This document shows positions 42,501-54,713 of a stretch of 64,000 nt of DNA, piece after piece; the stretch's first letter is position 1, and every line of letters starts with the position of its first letter. The notes below the pieces were generated by a model that was not told where the DNA came from, did not search any database, and saw nothing but the letters and a program-made list of their open reading frames with translations. The position numbers and the translations under genes were made by a program. The DNA comes from Dromaius novaehollandiae. Its lineage: Eukaryota; Chordata; Aves; Casuariiformes; Dromaiidae. The stretch lies in assembly GCF_036370855.1 (NCBI RefSeq), contig NC_088103.1, positions 12,711,404 through 12,775,403 on the forward strand, read 5' to 3'.

Positions 42501-44040
42501 CTCCTCTCAGTTATTTCAAAGAAAAGTCACAAGAATAGCTTGTTCCCACTCTATTCCAAATATAGCTGTTTGGCAGCAATTGCTGAGATAAGGGGGAAGG
42601 AAAAGGAACTACCAAGGAAGAGGAACGACAGCAGGGGGAAGAGAGGAAAGAGCTAAAAAGGTTGGACAATAGAGAGTAAGGAGAGAGATGTGAATGGGAG
42701 GGGAGGTGAAAGAATAAGGACAATAAATAGCAGCAGAGAAAATAAAGGTAGAAATAAGCTCCAGCAAAAGAAGAGGTGAAAGCAGCCAAAATACAGAATG
42801 AAAAGGACTATGCCCACCCTCAGGAACAATTTGGATTTTAGCCTTGGGAAAAGTAACCAAACCTTAAATAAAACCATGTCCAATCTTGACTTGCACTCAA
42901 TTAAATATTAAGAGTTAGAGCATCATAAAACTTATGCTAATTTACACCACATGAAGAGCTGGCTCTATCCATTTTAAAGCAAAACATTTTAATCTCTTGT
43001 GGGATTTTTTTTAAATTGTCTGCTCCGATAAACTTTGTTGGCAGCTTCAGACAGGAAGTTACCCCTTAAGTAAAATTTCTGGCACTGAAACTGAGCACCC
43101 GTCTCTTCAGGAGTTCATAGTCAGGATGGTCTTCTGTTGAGACTCGAGCTTCTAGGCATGCCCTCAGGAGCAGAGAATAAATGATGATAAAAACGAAGGA
43201 AAAGTCAGAACCGCCCTCAGACTGACTTATCCAGCGCAAAGAGCTGAGGTTTTTCAAGGCTCAAGGCAGACTGGTTTAAGACCAAAGCACAGAGAAATAT
43301 GACATAAATACAGATAGGTTCTGCGAAAATGGCACGCAGACGGGGCAAATACAAATGAGTCCTTGAAAATCCAAAAATGCTGTGAATGACTCCAGCTTTC
43401 CTGGAGGGGTGGAAGTTCCTGAAAAACACCACCCAGAGCTCTTCTGCTTCTCTTCTTAGAAGACTAGTTGGAAGAAGGTGCTTTCTATCCTGATCTGCTG
43501 AAAAGAGATGCAATATCTGACCATACTCTTCAGCTGAGGATAAAAAGTCTTACCCACTTCTAATGGCTTTGTGTACTATAAATTGAGCCTGTACATATGT
43601 CTGGAAACCCTTCTGACAAGCTTTCTAAGTACTCAGACACTAAGTAATGAGACCAACAGGAGAATTGAATTGACACTCATCATACTTCTTTTGTTTCAGT
43701 CCTTCAAGGAAAAAGGCCACTTACATCATTAAAGGATGTTCCTGACTAGTCTCACTCTGGACCAAAGGCCCAAGCGCAACTATCAAACAAAAAGGTATTT
43801 ACGCAAAGCACAGAAGACACAGCAGAGCAGGAGACACAGGGTAAGTGAAACTAGTTTCAGAAAAAAGGACTGGAAGGCAGAGCTTAGCAGTCAGACTATC
43901 ACTATTCAGGAACAAAGTCATCATTATTTTGAGAATCTTGTCATATGGATGATATGTGTATCTTAAGCTATTTTTCTTGTTATGAGAAGCAACATTTTTT
44001 TACAGCAGGTATTATGCAGAGCTGATATTTTAGCAGTCAG
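39541..44040. other. AT-rich intergenic DNA, no gene recognised
   Basis: No gene supported. A diverged 22-bp tandem duplication lies at 40014-40057. The purine-rich stretch around 42590-42790 produces spurious low-complexity open frames on the - strand. Confidence 0.55.
40014..40057. repeat. 22-bp tandem duplication
   Basis: Two adjacent 22-bp copies (40014-40035 and 40036-40057) start with GATTGTCCCTT and end with TGGAGGCCT. They differ at only two adjacent bases (TT versus CG), so the duplication looks fairly recent. Confidence 0.9.
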
Positions 44041-44640
44041 CTTAGACACTAATGGAAGGGTGGCTTTGGTCTCTGAGCTGCGTGCAGTTTGCAAGCCACC
44101 GCAGGGTCCCTGCCGGGCTGGGAGTGGGTGGCCAGGCTGGCCAGGAGTCTGCGTTGGTGCAGGGCTCCTGGGCAGCGGGTGGGAATGAGCAGGCAGGGTG
44201 CGGAGGTGGCAGCCCAGCCCCCCGTGGGAAGGAGCAGGAGGGCCCTTTGGCAGGCACTGCCACCTCCACGTCTTGCTCCCAGCGCCCTGCCTCCCCTCCG
44301 CTCTCTGGGTACTTGCTTTCCACCCTGAGGCCCTTGAGGATGTGGAAATCGCAGCCTGGGGGATCACGGCGATCAGGCAGCCCTGCTCCCCTGGCTGGGG
44401 TCTTTGACCCACCAGGGCTGTATGTTGGTGTCTCTATACGTAATGCATCTCTGGTCTAAAGTGTTACAGATGTTGTCATGCAGTGAAACACGAGGAGCAC
44501 TCCACTTAGATCTGCTCCTCACCCTGTGTCCTCTCATCCTCTCCGTGAGACTGTGCTATGGCAAAACGTCTTCTTCCAGGAGAGGGCAGTGGTGCCCACA
44601 CGCACACTCCTCCGCTCCCTGCTGTCCTGCTGACTTAGTG
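44041..44640. other. GC-rich patch in the upstream desert, function unknown
   Basis: About 600 bp of clearly higher GC than its flanks gives overlapping open frames in several frames on both strands (up to about 150 codons, - strand 43963-44412). None shows a recognisable domain. CpG density is lower than in the EGR2 and ADO islands. It could be an old GC-rich repeat remnant or an isolated regulatory island. Confidence 0.3.
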
Positions 44641-45464
44641 GAAAGATAATTTTCCTCATGTCTTACATGAGCAAAGAAAAGGGTAAGCAGAGTATAAATT
44701 TAATACATATGGTAGAAACCATGTACTGGAATATCCAGGAAATGTTCTGTGCATTTAATAACGAGTTGTCTGTACAAAATAGATTTAAGGCAAATGAGTT
44801 TGTTATTGCTTTTATTTGACTGGAAGTTTTCTCTGTTTCATGTGTTTGTTTACAGCTACACAAATTTAAACTAGTAACTTGTGGGTTCCACACAGGTTTC
44901 TTTAATTTCTATAGCCTGAATTAGAAAAGGTTATTGACATTTAAATAACCCTTCAAGATGCTGCTAAGGCTCTCCTGAGCCAAATCCTCACAATAAAGTC
45001 ATTTACTTATTTCAAATTTACAGGCATTCATCCTAAGACAACACACAGCCTTGGCTGAAAACCGCAGAGTGTGGTTTTAAGGTACAGTAATTAAGGGCAG
45101 ACTGGGATGCCTTCTCCTTTACTCTTTAACCATCTCACTTCCCGTAGCACGTGAACAGTCAGGCAGCTTTTTCGCTTTAGGTTCGTGTTTACATCAGGTT
45201 TACCTGGATGGGCACTGGGTTTGAGTGACAGCCATTAAGGGTTGAAAGCCTCTATCAGAAGTGGGAAGGGGAAAGGCAAGTTAGCTTTTTAAGGGAAGTG
45301 ACTTTTAACTGCAGCCAGGGAATCCAACAGACACCCCTGGCAAAACAAAAGGTATTAGTAAACAAATATTTCATCCTGTAAGGACATGTCTACCCTCAGT
45401 GAAAAAGGGTAAGTTTATGAAACTCAGAAATCCAGCTTCAGAAACAAGAACTCCTCTTTTCGGT

Positions 45465-45489
45465 AAAAAAAATTAAAAAAAAAAAAAAA
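45465..45489 (+). repeat. A-rich run (A8TTA15)
   Basis: Two adenine runs separated by TT. I see no retrotransposed coding sequence 5' of it, so I do not call it a processed-pseudogene tail. Confidence 0.8.
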
Positions 45490-46854
45490 GAATCTAGCCC
45501 AGGCTTCTGACAGACTTCCCTTGCTGTCGTCTGAAGACAGGGTCACTCACCTATCCAGAAGCAAGCACCCCCTCCCAGCTGGGTGCCTCTGCCCCGGAGG
45601 GCACCTGGAGAGCTGAGGCCAGTCTAGCGTCTCTGAAAGCAGCAGGGCACATAGTGGGAAGAGGCAGAGTGCATTTCCCGAGCAGGCCTGCTGGCATCTC
45701 TGCTGTCAGTGCACGAGGTCGGTCTAGTTTTGCTACAAAAGCACAGTAACCTCCTGGAGGGATGACTCAAATATGAGATGTTAAGCTGGTTAAATGGTGC
45801 TGCCAGTTCCTGCAGATAAGCTGCCTTTTCTTCTTCAGCCACGCTCAAACGCAGGTATGGAGGCAAGACTGATTTTATTTCTACAGCTTCTGTCTCTGGT
45901 ACCTGTGGTAGTGAATGACTGCAGGAAAATATACCCAGCATAACATCAGTTAACACCTTTCCAAAAGAGCAAGTAAAATAAATCCAAGGGGGTTGGTTTC
46001 GAATAAACTGGGAATAAAAGAGCAGTTTAGCCCTTCAGATCTGTACCTTAGCCAGTGCTGCATCCCATTAGATTTGTCACACAAACAGGGGGAGAAAGCA
46101 GGACCACTCCATGTAATGGTAAAGTTTTCAGTCGTTTTGAGAAGCCAAAAGTGGCAAGGTACCTGATACACAGGTAGTATTCATTGCCGTCTTCGTTGCT
46201 GATTCACTGCTGATCTAAAATCAGTCAGTGGAAATACCTCGAAGGCTTCAAAGGGATTACAAATCAGGCATTTTTGCTTTTAGAAGCAGCAGAGTGCAGG
46301 GGAGAAGCCAGACTGCTCCACGCGTACTGGGCTACCGAAGGACAGCTCTTGCCTCGGTGTGAGTGGGGCTTTGGCAATTTGCACCAGCAGTCTGTCCCTC
46401 ATGTGGAACTACCTGGTTTTTAGGGACCACAGGACTCGGTAGGATTTTTTGCGTGTAAGACTCATTGACATCAGTGCGAGTTGAACAGTCTAGCCCTCAA
46501 TGTGTAATATAATCAGTCAAACAGGGATCAGAGGCACAAAACACATGCAAAGTGCTATGGCAAGAATATCTGAAAAGGGACCAGCACCATTTGAGTTTCA
46601 TCTGTCAACATCTTCCTGAAGACCAAGTGTTAACTATGTTTCCATCTTTCCCTGGACCAGATCCTAGCCCTTCAGACAAAGCTCCCTTTGAGAAAAGAGG
46701 AGTGACTTGATTGTCCATGTAAGGGCTGCAAATCAGACACAATTTACCCCATCCTTAAGAAGACATTTGACATTACCCAACAAAGTCAACTAATAATAGT
46801 CTTCTTTAGGTTAAGTTAGCCAGGAGGTATGTTAAATTTTATTCATGTCAGTCT

Positions 46855-46910
46855 TTCATAGAAATAGTAGAATTCATAGAAATTCATAGAATTCATAGAA
46901 ATAATAGAAT
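46855..46910. repeat. ATTCATAGAA-type simple repeat
   Basis: Four imperfect copies of a 9-11 bp unit around TTCATAGAA. It resembles the terminal microsatellite of avian CR1 LINEs, but no CR1 body follows on either side, so it is called a simple repeat. Confidence 0.7.
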
Positions 46911-47289
46911 ATTAAATTTGCCAAGTTCATTCAATGGCAGAATTGAGAAATAGGGTAAGACTGGATTAAAACCTTAGTTTGTCTTTCTCCTGTATACATT
47001 ATGATTTAGTGTTATCAGTGGTCATATGTTTTTTTCAAATAATATGGGAATGTATTGTAAAATATCTCTAGTCTGTGCCTGATATATCCATGACATTTGG
47101 TAGTAAGGGGGATATTGCACTCAGAGTTCCTGTTTCCGAAATTCATGTAAACTAACTTGCTTCACCATACAACAGATTGCAGTATTTGGTCCTTTCATTG
47201 TAGTGATCAGACCAATTATAGTTCACCCATAATGGAAAAGGTACAAAGCAATTGCCCCTACTTCTCAGTCAAATTTCCCAGAATCTGTC

Positions 47290-47317
47290 CTCTTTCTTTC
47301 TCTCTCTCTCTCTCTCT
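47290..47317. repeat. (CT)n microsatellite
   Basis: A CTTT/CT stretch that becomes about nine CT units. Intergenic, about 3 kb upstream of the EGR2 core promoter. Confidence 0.85.
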
Positions 47318-49507
47318 AAGAACTGTCACAATTTAACTTTTAAATGGAGATTTTTTTTTAAACAAAAATACCTGGAATCTACTAAAATTGAACATGACCT
47401 TTCTTTCAACCAAGTCTCATATGCCAAACTGTATCGGTTGTACAGTAAGTACTAGAAAGTGCTGGTAACAAAATCTTAGTATACATAAAAGCCCACTAAG
47501 TATGATAGATTTGCTAACTGCTGTGTATACTTGCCAGATCATCCATAAAGGAAAATACTTCACTTTATGGCTAGATTCTCTCCTTAGAAAGTATGACAAG
47601 AAACTTTTGACTAAAACTTTTACTTTTTAAGTCACATTATTGTCTAGCCGAGGTTCTGTGATGACTGGAGAACTAACTAGCGAAACCATATCATCACCAA
47701 AGGCAGTGAAACAAAAACTGAGCAACTGAGAGAGCCTTTCTCAGCTGAGAGGTAAAGCATTAAGTGGATGAAGATGGGCCTGGGAGACAGACGCCCCGAC
47801 AGCGTTTGGGACCGGAGGAGAGGTAAGCGCGCACTTGGTAGGGACGCCTGAACGTGCCGTGCTCCTGTGATGCATGCTGCAGGGTACTAAAACCTGTAAA
47901 TACTGGTAACTGCAGTTAAAAAGGAAAGGTAAAGAGTTGTTAGCCTTCCTGTATGTTCTCTGGCTCCTTGCTTTGGAGTAAGAGTAGGCTTCTATGGCAC
48001 CTCTCATATCTCACCATGTCTTGCTGCTGCCTGGTTGTCAATGTCTTTTTTTTTTTTTCCTACAAACCACCAAAAATGGCCCTTGCGTGCTCATATGTGA
48101 GAATTGCTTTCCTAAAAGCAGAAATAAACAGTCATGAGATGAAATATTCTGAAGTAATGAGATTAGTGACAAGAGCATAGCATGGGATATAGCTTTCAAA
48201 AATAATTACATCTGACACCCTCATCAGCAAGAAGATGTAGGGGCTGCAAGCTCTGCGCTTGGGAACAGTGTATGAAAGTGTATGAAAGATTGGCTTCTCC
48301 TGGGAGGGGAGGCACAAGGGAGGTTATTTTTAGTACTTCGAAAAAAGCTAGAATTTAAGCACTCTTTGGTTTGATCCCCTTATTATGGAAGACATCATAC
48401 AGAAAGAGGTAGCATGCAAAAAAAAAGGAAGGAGGAGGAATGGAAATGGTACCGGGGATGGGCTGAAGGCTATGGCCTCAGGAAGCGGGACACAGCGGTG
48501 GAAGCAGGAGGCCCGGGCCGGGAGGACGAGGCTATGAAGTCCCAGGAGGCTGTTTGAGGAGAGGGTCGGGGACGGCGCGGGGAGGGAGCAGGGCCTGGAG
48601 GGGCGAGCGGTGTCCTGCGAGCTGCTGCGGGGGGGAGCAGCCTCCAGCAGCAGGGCTGCTAAATGGGGAAAGGAGTGGCGAGGAGGTAGGTGAGGGGGTG
48701 AGGACAGCGGTGGGAGAAGAGTACGCGCGCAGCGCTCGGCAAGACAGGCGGGGGCAAGGCGGTCCGGGGGAGCGCGGGCAGCCGCCGCAGACGGCAGCAG
48801 TGAGGGCGCGAGCGAGGGAGCGGGCAGCGAGGCGCTGCCGGCAGCAGCGGGGACGCGGGACAGGGCCGGAGGCGCCTCTCGGCCGCGCCGGGGCCCGGGT
48901 GAGGCTGCAGCTCGGCATCCACCGTCGGCCGCCGGGCTGGCGGGGGGTCGGGCGGCTTCTCCCGCTCCGCAGGCACCGCTGCGGGGTCAGGCACGCCCGC
49001 CGCCGGGGGAGCCCTTCCCCGGGACGGGAGAAGCCAGGTCGCAGCCCCTCCTGCGCGCAGTGGCCGGGAGGCGCCTGCGACCCCGCGCCGCCGCCGCCGG
49101 CCCGATGTCCCGCCCGGCGCGGTGTCCCGGACGGCCCGGTGTCCCGGGCGGCCCGCGGGCGAGCGGCCGCGGCGGGGCCGGGCGCGGGAGGCAGGTGCGC
49201 CCCGCCGCCGGCCGCGGCCCTGCAGTTGAGGCCTCTTCCACGGCGCGGCGCTTGAGCCGCGGTCCCCGCCGCGCGTGTGCCCCCGCGGGACGCGGCAGCC
49301 CCCGGCCCTGCCCTGCGCGGGGCGCGGGGCCCCGCTGCGGCGGCGGCGCTCGCGCGGACGGGGCGGCGGTGCCGCGGCGGGGGAGGCGCCCCGGGGCCGC
49401 GGAGCCTTGGGGTGTTTTTCCTCCCACGCCGCGAGAAATAACCCCCTCGCGTCTTATGTAAGGCTGCGCCTCGCAGCCGCGGCCGCCGGGGGGGCGGCTG
49501 CTTCCCC

Positions 49508-49516
49508 GCGGGGGCG
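49508..49516 (+). promoter_or_regulatory. consensus EGR-family binding site in the EGR2 upstream island
   Basis: Exact GCGGGGGCG, one form of the 9-bp site bound by the EGR zinc fingers. It lies about 0.75 kb upstream of the EGR2 TATA-like box. Auto-regulation is possible, but such a motif is expected by chance in a GC-rich island. Confidence 0.4.
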
Positions 49517-49600
49517 GCGGGCGAGCAGCGCCGCGGCGCCCGCGAGCGGCGGCGGGGCAGCCCCGGGGCGGCGGCGGGGCCCGGCCGCCCCCGCCGCCCC

Positions 49601-49640
49601 CGGCCCGGCCCGGCCCGGCCCGGCGGCGCTGCGCTGCGCT
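49601..49640. repeat. adjacent pentamer repeats (CGGCC)4 and (GCGCT)3
   Basis: Four perfect CGGCC copies (49601-49620) are followed within 5 bp by three perfect GCGCT copies (49626-49640). Both lie in the EGR2 upstream CpG island. Confidence 0.85.
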
Positions 49641-49659
49641 GCGCCCGGCCGCCTGCCGC

Positions 49660-49860
49660 TACAATAACAACACGGGGAAGGTGGTTCCGTTTTCGCGGCT
49701 GTATATATAGATCAGACACTTTCCAAAAAAGCAGCAACACATTCACTCTTATCTGCATCTCTTTCCACCAGTAATTCAGAAAAAAAAGAAAAAGGCAGAA
49801 GAGCCAAAAAAAGGAGAAGTCGGATTCCGTGAATGTAGCTATTTTCTGATTCGCCGCCGC
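49660..49860 (+). promoter_or_regulatory. AT-richer block with TATA-like box inside the CpG island; possible alternative EGR2 promoter
   Basis: A 200-bp relatively AT-rich segment interrupts the CpG island. It holds TATATATA at 49702-49709 and, just after it, an A-rich CCAAAAAAGC element that is one base short of a CArG box. Alternative upstream 5' exons are annotated for mammalian EGR2. The block may therefore be a second start-site region or a conserved upstream enhancer. No donor site or transcript evidence is available. Confidence 0.3.
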
Positions 49861-49991
49861 TTGCGGTTAGGGGCTGCTCAGAAGCGAGTCGGGCTTTGAC
49901 GGGGCCGGCGCGGCGGCCCCGCTCTTCTTTCCGAGGCTCGGTTTTCCGGAACGAGCCCTACAAGGGCAGGCGGGGCGGGGCCGGATCCGCG

Positions 49992-50001
49992 CCTTTTTAG
50001 G
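49992..50001 (+). promoter_or_regulatory. upstream CArG box (serum response element)
   Basis: CCTTTTTAGG fits the SRF consensus CC(A/T)6GG exactly. It lies about 270 bp upstream of the EGR2 TATA-like box. SRF/TCF control through CArG boxes is established for EGR immediate-early genes. Confidence 0.65.
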
Positions 50002-50172
50002 GCAAGGGCCCCGCCACCGGAATACCCCCTCGGCGGCGGCGGCGGCGGGCGCGGCCGGCCCCGCCGCGGCGGCTCGGCGGGCGCCGCGGGGGCTGCGCGG
50101 CGCCGCCCCCGGGCCGCGGCCGCCCCCGCCGGGCGCGGGGCGCGGGGCCGGGCCGGGCCGGGCGGCGCGGGT

Positions 50173-50184
50173 CCCGCATGCGGG
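50173..50184. promoter_or_regulatory. 12-bp perfect palindrome CCCGCATGCGGG in the EGR2 promoter
   Basis: Perfect inverted repeat with a GCATGC core that partly resembles an NRF1 site but lacks its flanking GC steps. It sits between the CpG-rich upstream part and the E-box/CArG/CRE cluster. Confidence 0.4.
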
Positions 50185-50188
50185 CGCC

Positions 50189-50194
50189 CACGTG
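50189..50194. promoter_or_regulatory. E-box CACGTG in the EGR2 promoter
   Basis: Canonical USF/MYC-type E-box 23 bp upstream of the proximal CArG box. Confidence 0.5.
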
Positions 50195-50216
50195 ACCGCC
50201 GGGCCCGTTCCCCAGT

Positions 50217-50226
50217 CCTTATATGG
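50217..50226 (+). promoter_or_regulatory. proximal CArG box (serum response element) of EGR2
   Basis: CCTTATATGG is an exact SRF-binding CArG box, 33 bp before the TATA-like box. With the upstream CArG box at 49992 and the CRE-like site at 50231 it forms a typical immediate-early promoter, matching the growth-factor-inducible behaviour known for EGR genes. Confidence 0.8.
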
Positions 50227-50230
50227 GCAG

Positions 50231-50238
50231 TGACGTCC
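50231..50238 (+). promoter_or_regulatory. CRE-like site (TGACGTCC) of EGR2
   Basis: One base short of the palindromic CRE (TGACGTCA) and containing the complete TGACG half-site. It lies 5 bp after the proximal CArG box, a spacing that would allow SRF and CREB/ATF to act together. Confidence 0.6.
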
Positions 50239-50257
50239 CGGGCATTCACGGTGCCTC

Positions 50258-50266
50258 CATAAATAC
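50258..50266 (+). promoter_or_regulatory. EGR2 TATA-like box
   Basis: CATAAATAC is the only AT-rich TATA-type element between the CArG/CRE cluster and the coding region. It predicts a transcription start near 50288 and a 5' UTR of about 240 nt before the start codon. Confidence 0.6.
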
Positions 50267-50287
50267 TTACCGCAACACTTTTCCTCC

Positions 50288-52263
<1,976 letters not shown>

Positions 52264-52826
52264 CGGCGCGGGGCGCGCAGGACCCAGCGCTGAGGCGCCG
52301 CCGCGCAGCGGGCGCGGAGCGCGGAGCACCGCGGGGCCGGGCCGGGCCGCGCCGGCGGTGTACATAGGGGCTGCGGCGGGAGGACGGTGCATGCAGAGCC
52401 GTCGTGCTGAGGCGTCCGCGGTGCCCGGCGCGGAGCGGAGCCCGGGCCCCTGTCTGCATGTGGGGGGAGCCCGGCCGAGCCGCCCCGGCCGCGGCGGCGG
52501 CACCCGCGCCGCGAAGTTTTCCCTCCCCGGTTTTAGTATGGCTGTACATTTCTGCCTATTAATATTGGGAATTTTTTTTTAGAGACTATATTTTTGTACG
52601 CACTGGTTTGGGTCTTTTTTTTTCTTTTCGGTGACTTAAAAGTGTTACGTTTGTAGTAGGATTTCGGACGGGATGTAAATGGTCTCGCTGGAACCGGCGC
52701 CCGCCGTCCGCCGGGATGCGGGGCGCGGCGGATAACACGAGTAATGCACAACCACTAACGGGAGCTGCGAGGAGAGAGGGTTGCTTTCCGGCCACTCTGT
52801 AAATAAACTTTTCGACGATAGGTTCG
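52264..52826 (+). other. EGR2: EGR2 3' UTR
   Basis: The first part (to about 52515) is very GC-rich; the second part is AT-rich with T-runs and contains GGCTGTACATTTCTGCC followed by TTAATATTGGGA, a segment that looks like conserved EGR-family 3' UTR. It ends about 20 nt after the AATAAA at 52802. No classical ATTTA instability pentamer is evident before the signal. Confidence 0.75.
52802..52807 (+). terminator. EGR2 poly(A) signal AATAAA (proximal)
   Basis: Exact AATAAA within TGTAAATAAACTT, followed by a T-rich stretch, at the expected 3' end of EGR2. Confidence 0.8.
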
Positions 52827-52854
52827 GTGCTTACAAGGTTTATAAAAGAAGACA

Positions 52855-52860
52855 AATAAA
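52855..52860 (+). terminator. second AATAAA, alternative EGR2 poly(A) signal
   Basis: Exact AATAAA 53 bp after the first; it may give a slightly longer EGR2 transcript ending near 52880. Confidence 0.5.
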
Positions 52861-52899
52861 TCTCTTAATTATGCTAAATCGACACCTTTATTTCCGTAG

Positions 52900-54350
52900 G
52901 GCTCCTGGGCCGGCCCGGGGGTGGGGGCGGCCCCGCGGGTGCCCGGACCGGACCGCGACCGGCGGCGCGGCGCCCCGGCTCGCCCGTCCCCGCCTCCGGG
53001 GCCGCCCGGCCCCTTTCGCTGCCTTTCGGCGGAAAACCAGAGTCTCCGGGCCGCGGCGTGCGAGTAATCGCTGTCGGGCGCCGGGGGATTTCCCTCGGAG
53101 CCGAGAGCCGAGCTAATATTAACCGGGGAGCTGGGTGGGTTTTTTTTGACTCACTTTCTTTCTTGTTCCGCGGTCGCAGTCAGACCGCGGCAGCCGCCCC
53201 GAGTGGGCTCGGGGAGCGAGTGCCGCCGCCGCGCTCGGGGCCCGCCCGGCGGGCAGAGCCGGCCCTCCTGTGCCGAGCCACCTGGCCAGAAAATCGCTCT
53301 TTCTGTCGCTTTTTGTTTTAAGGTGCCAGGCCGCGGCTCGGCGCTAAGGATGCCCGGCCGAGCCTCGGTCCAGGCAGGCGCCCTGCGGGCACAGCCGGGT
53401 GACAGGCGGCTCAGCGCCGGGCCGGCTGCCCCGTCCCGGCGGGCCACCTCAGCTCCCCGCCGCCGGTGCAGGGCCGCGCTGGCCCTACTGAAGCGGGCTG
53501 CCACGGACGTCCCCGGTGCAGCCCGTGGCGTGCAGGTGAGTGGTGCGGGATCGACCACCCCGTTGGTATCGCAGCCCCGGTCCTGCCGGGAGGAAGGCGC
53601 AGCCGTGTACAGAGGCGACGGCCCTCGCCGAGCCACTTCCAGACCCTGCTTGCTGCTGCGCCAGGCCCCGCTGCGCAACGGCCCACCGGTCGCTCCCCGT
53701 TTTGTTCGAAACTCCCTGTTCTCTTTCTCCTGGAATTGGCACCGGCTTCTGGAGCGGCTGCTCTTTGCTTGGGAAAGGCGGTCAGCAGAAGTTGAAACCA
53801 TGCACCTCGTTTGAAATTGGACGTGAAGTTGGTTTTCAAAGCTGGGCACGGACCAGTCTGCAGGCCGGAGACACCGCAAAGCAAGGCCAGCGCCAGAGCC
53901 TCGCACTCGCCACCCCGCCGGCCACCTTCGCGCCCGCCGCTGCGGCGCCCAGCGGACCGCAGCCTCGCCGTGCCATCCCATGCGCTGCTGGCTTCCCGAG
54001 GACGCAGCTGAGCGTTTCCGGACGGACGTCACGTGGGAGCTCCAACGGCGCGCGCACGCGGACCGCAACCTCCCGGGACACGCTGCTTCCTGGGGCAGCG
54101 CCAGCAGGCCGCCGCGCGAGAAGGGGCTCCCCGAGGCCGAGCTGCGGCAGGGCACCGCCGGGGCCTCGGCCAACCGCAGCTCAGTCACGGCCAGAGCGTC
54201 GGGAGCAAGCTCCGGATCTCGGCTACCGAAGCGCACGGTCCGAGGCTCCTCGCTCACTTTTCAAGCTACTGTCTGCAAGCGTGTTACAAGGTTAAAACCC
54301 CAGTCTAGAGCAAATCGAGATAAACACCACAGAGCTGTGAATGAGTTAAC
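52900..54350. other. orphan CpG island between the convergent EGR2 and ADO 3' ends
   Basis: About 1.4 kb of GC-rich, CpG-rich DNA starts right after the EGR2 poly(A) sites and ends abruptly near 54350. Both strands have long open frames (368 codons on -, about 250 on +), but they are compositionally biased and match no family I recognise. It is not a promoter of either known gene, since both genes end towards it. It may be an intergenic regulatory island, a start site for antisense RNA, or a by-product of local GC-biased conversion. Confidence 0.6.
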
Positions 54351-54399
54351 TTAAGGCAACGGCCAAGGCCTAGCATAGAGCTACATGAAAACCTTGCAA

Positions 54400-54457
54400 C
54401 ATGTAATAGTATCAGCTGTCTTAAACCAGCATGTAATAGTATCAGCTGTCTTAAACC
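54400..54457. repeat. 30-bp tandem duplication, 28 bp identical
   Basis: Two copies at 54400-54427 and 54430-54457 with period 30, identical over 28 bp (CATGTAATAGTATCAGCTGT, then CTTAAACC). Perfect identity suggests a recent duplication. Each copy carries a CAGCTG E-box. Confidence 0.95.
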
Positions 54458-54707
54458 CATGCCTTTGCTTTAGAGTTACGACTAGCTTCAAAAGTTATAA
54501 CCTGGCATGTGCCCGGACCTTGTCTACAGGGCTGCTGTGGAAGATTTAGGCTAAGGACCCACTTTAGTGTACTGGTTTTCAAAGGCCACCCGCACCATTT
54601 GGACTGTCGCCTGCAAAAGAAACTCGCTCTCCTTATCTTACTTGGTTCAAGATTCCTTCATACTCGTGAAGGAAAGTAATGACTGGTCAGCGGTGAGATA
54701 TTCTGTA

Positions 54708-54713
54708 TTTATT
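54708..54713 (-). terminator. candidate distal ADO poly(A) signal
   Basis: TTTATT on + reads AATAAA on the - strand. It would give a 3' UTR of about 2.7 kb. Nearer candidates also exist (for example around 55949 and 56450). Confidence 0.3.

Larger units (their letters stand above)
44641..48460. other. AT-rich intergenic DNA next to the EGR2 CpG island
   Basis: No gene supported. It contains an A-rich run (45465-45489), an ATTCATAGAA-type simple repeat (46855-46910) and a CT tract (47290-47317). It ends at an abrupt change to high GC near 48470. Confidence 0.55.

Noticed and set aside
43963-44412. 149-codon open frame on the - strand in the GC-rich patch
   Set aside because: Several overlapping frames of similar length on both strands; composition effect.
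46855-46910. CR1 LINE 3' end
   Set aside because: The ATAGAATTC-type repeat resembles a CR1 tail, but no CR1 body follows on either side.
48532-49758. 408-codon open frame on the - strand in the CpG island upstream of EGR2
   Set aside because: Arg/Pro/Ala-rich, no known family, and overlapped by other long frames on both strands, as expected when stops are rare in GC-rich DNA.
53151-54257. 368-codon open frame on the - strand in the intergenic CpG island
   Set aside because: Composition-driven; competing frames of about 220-250 codons on the other strand; no domain.
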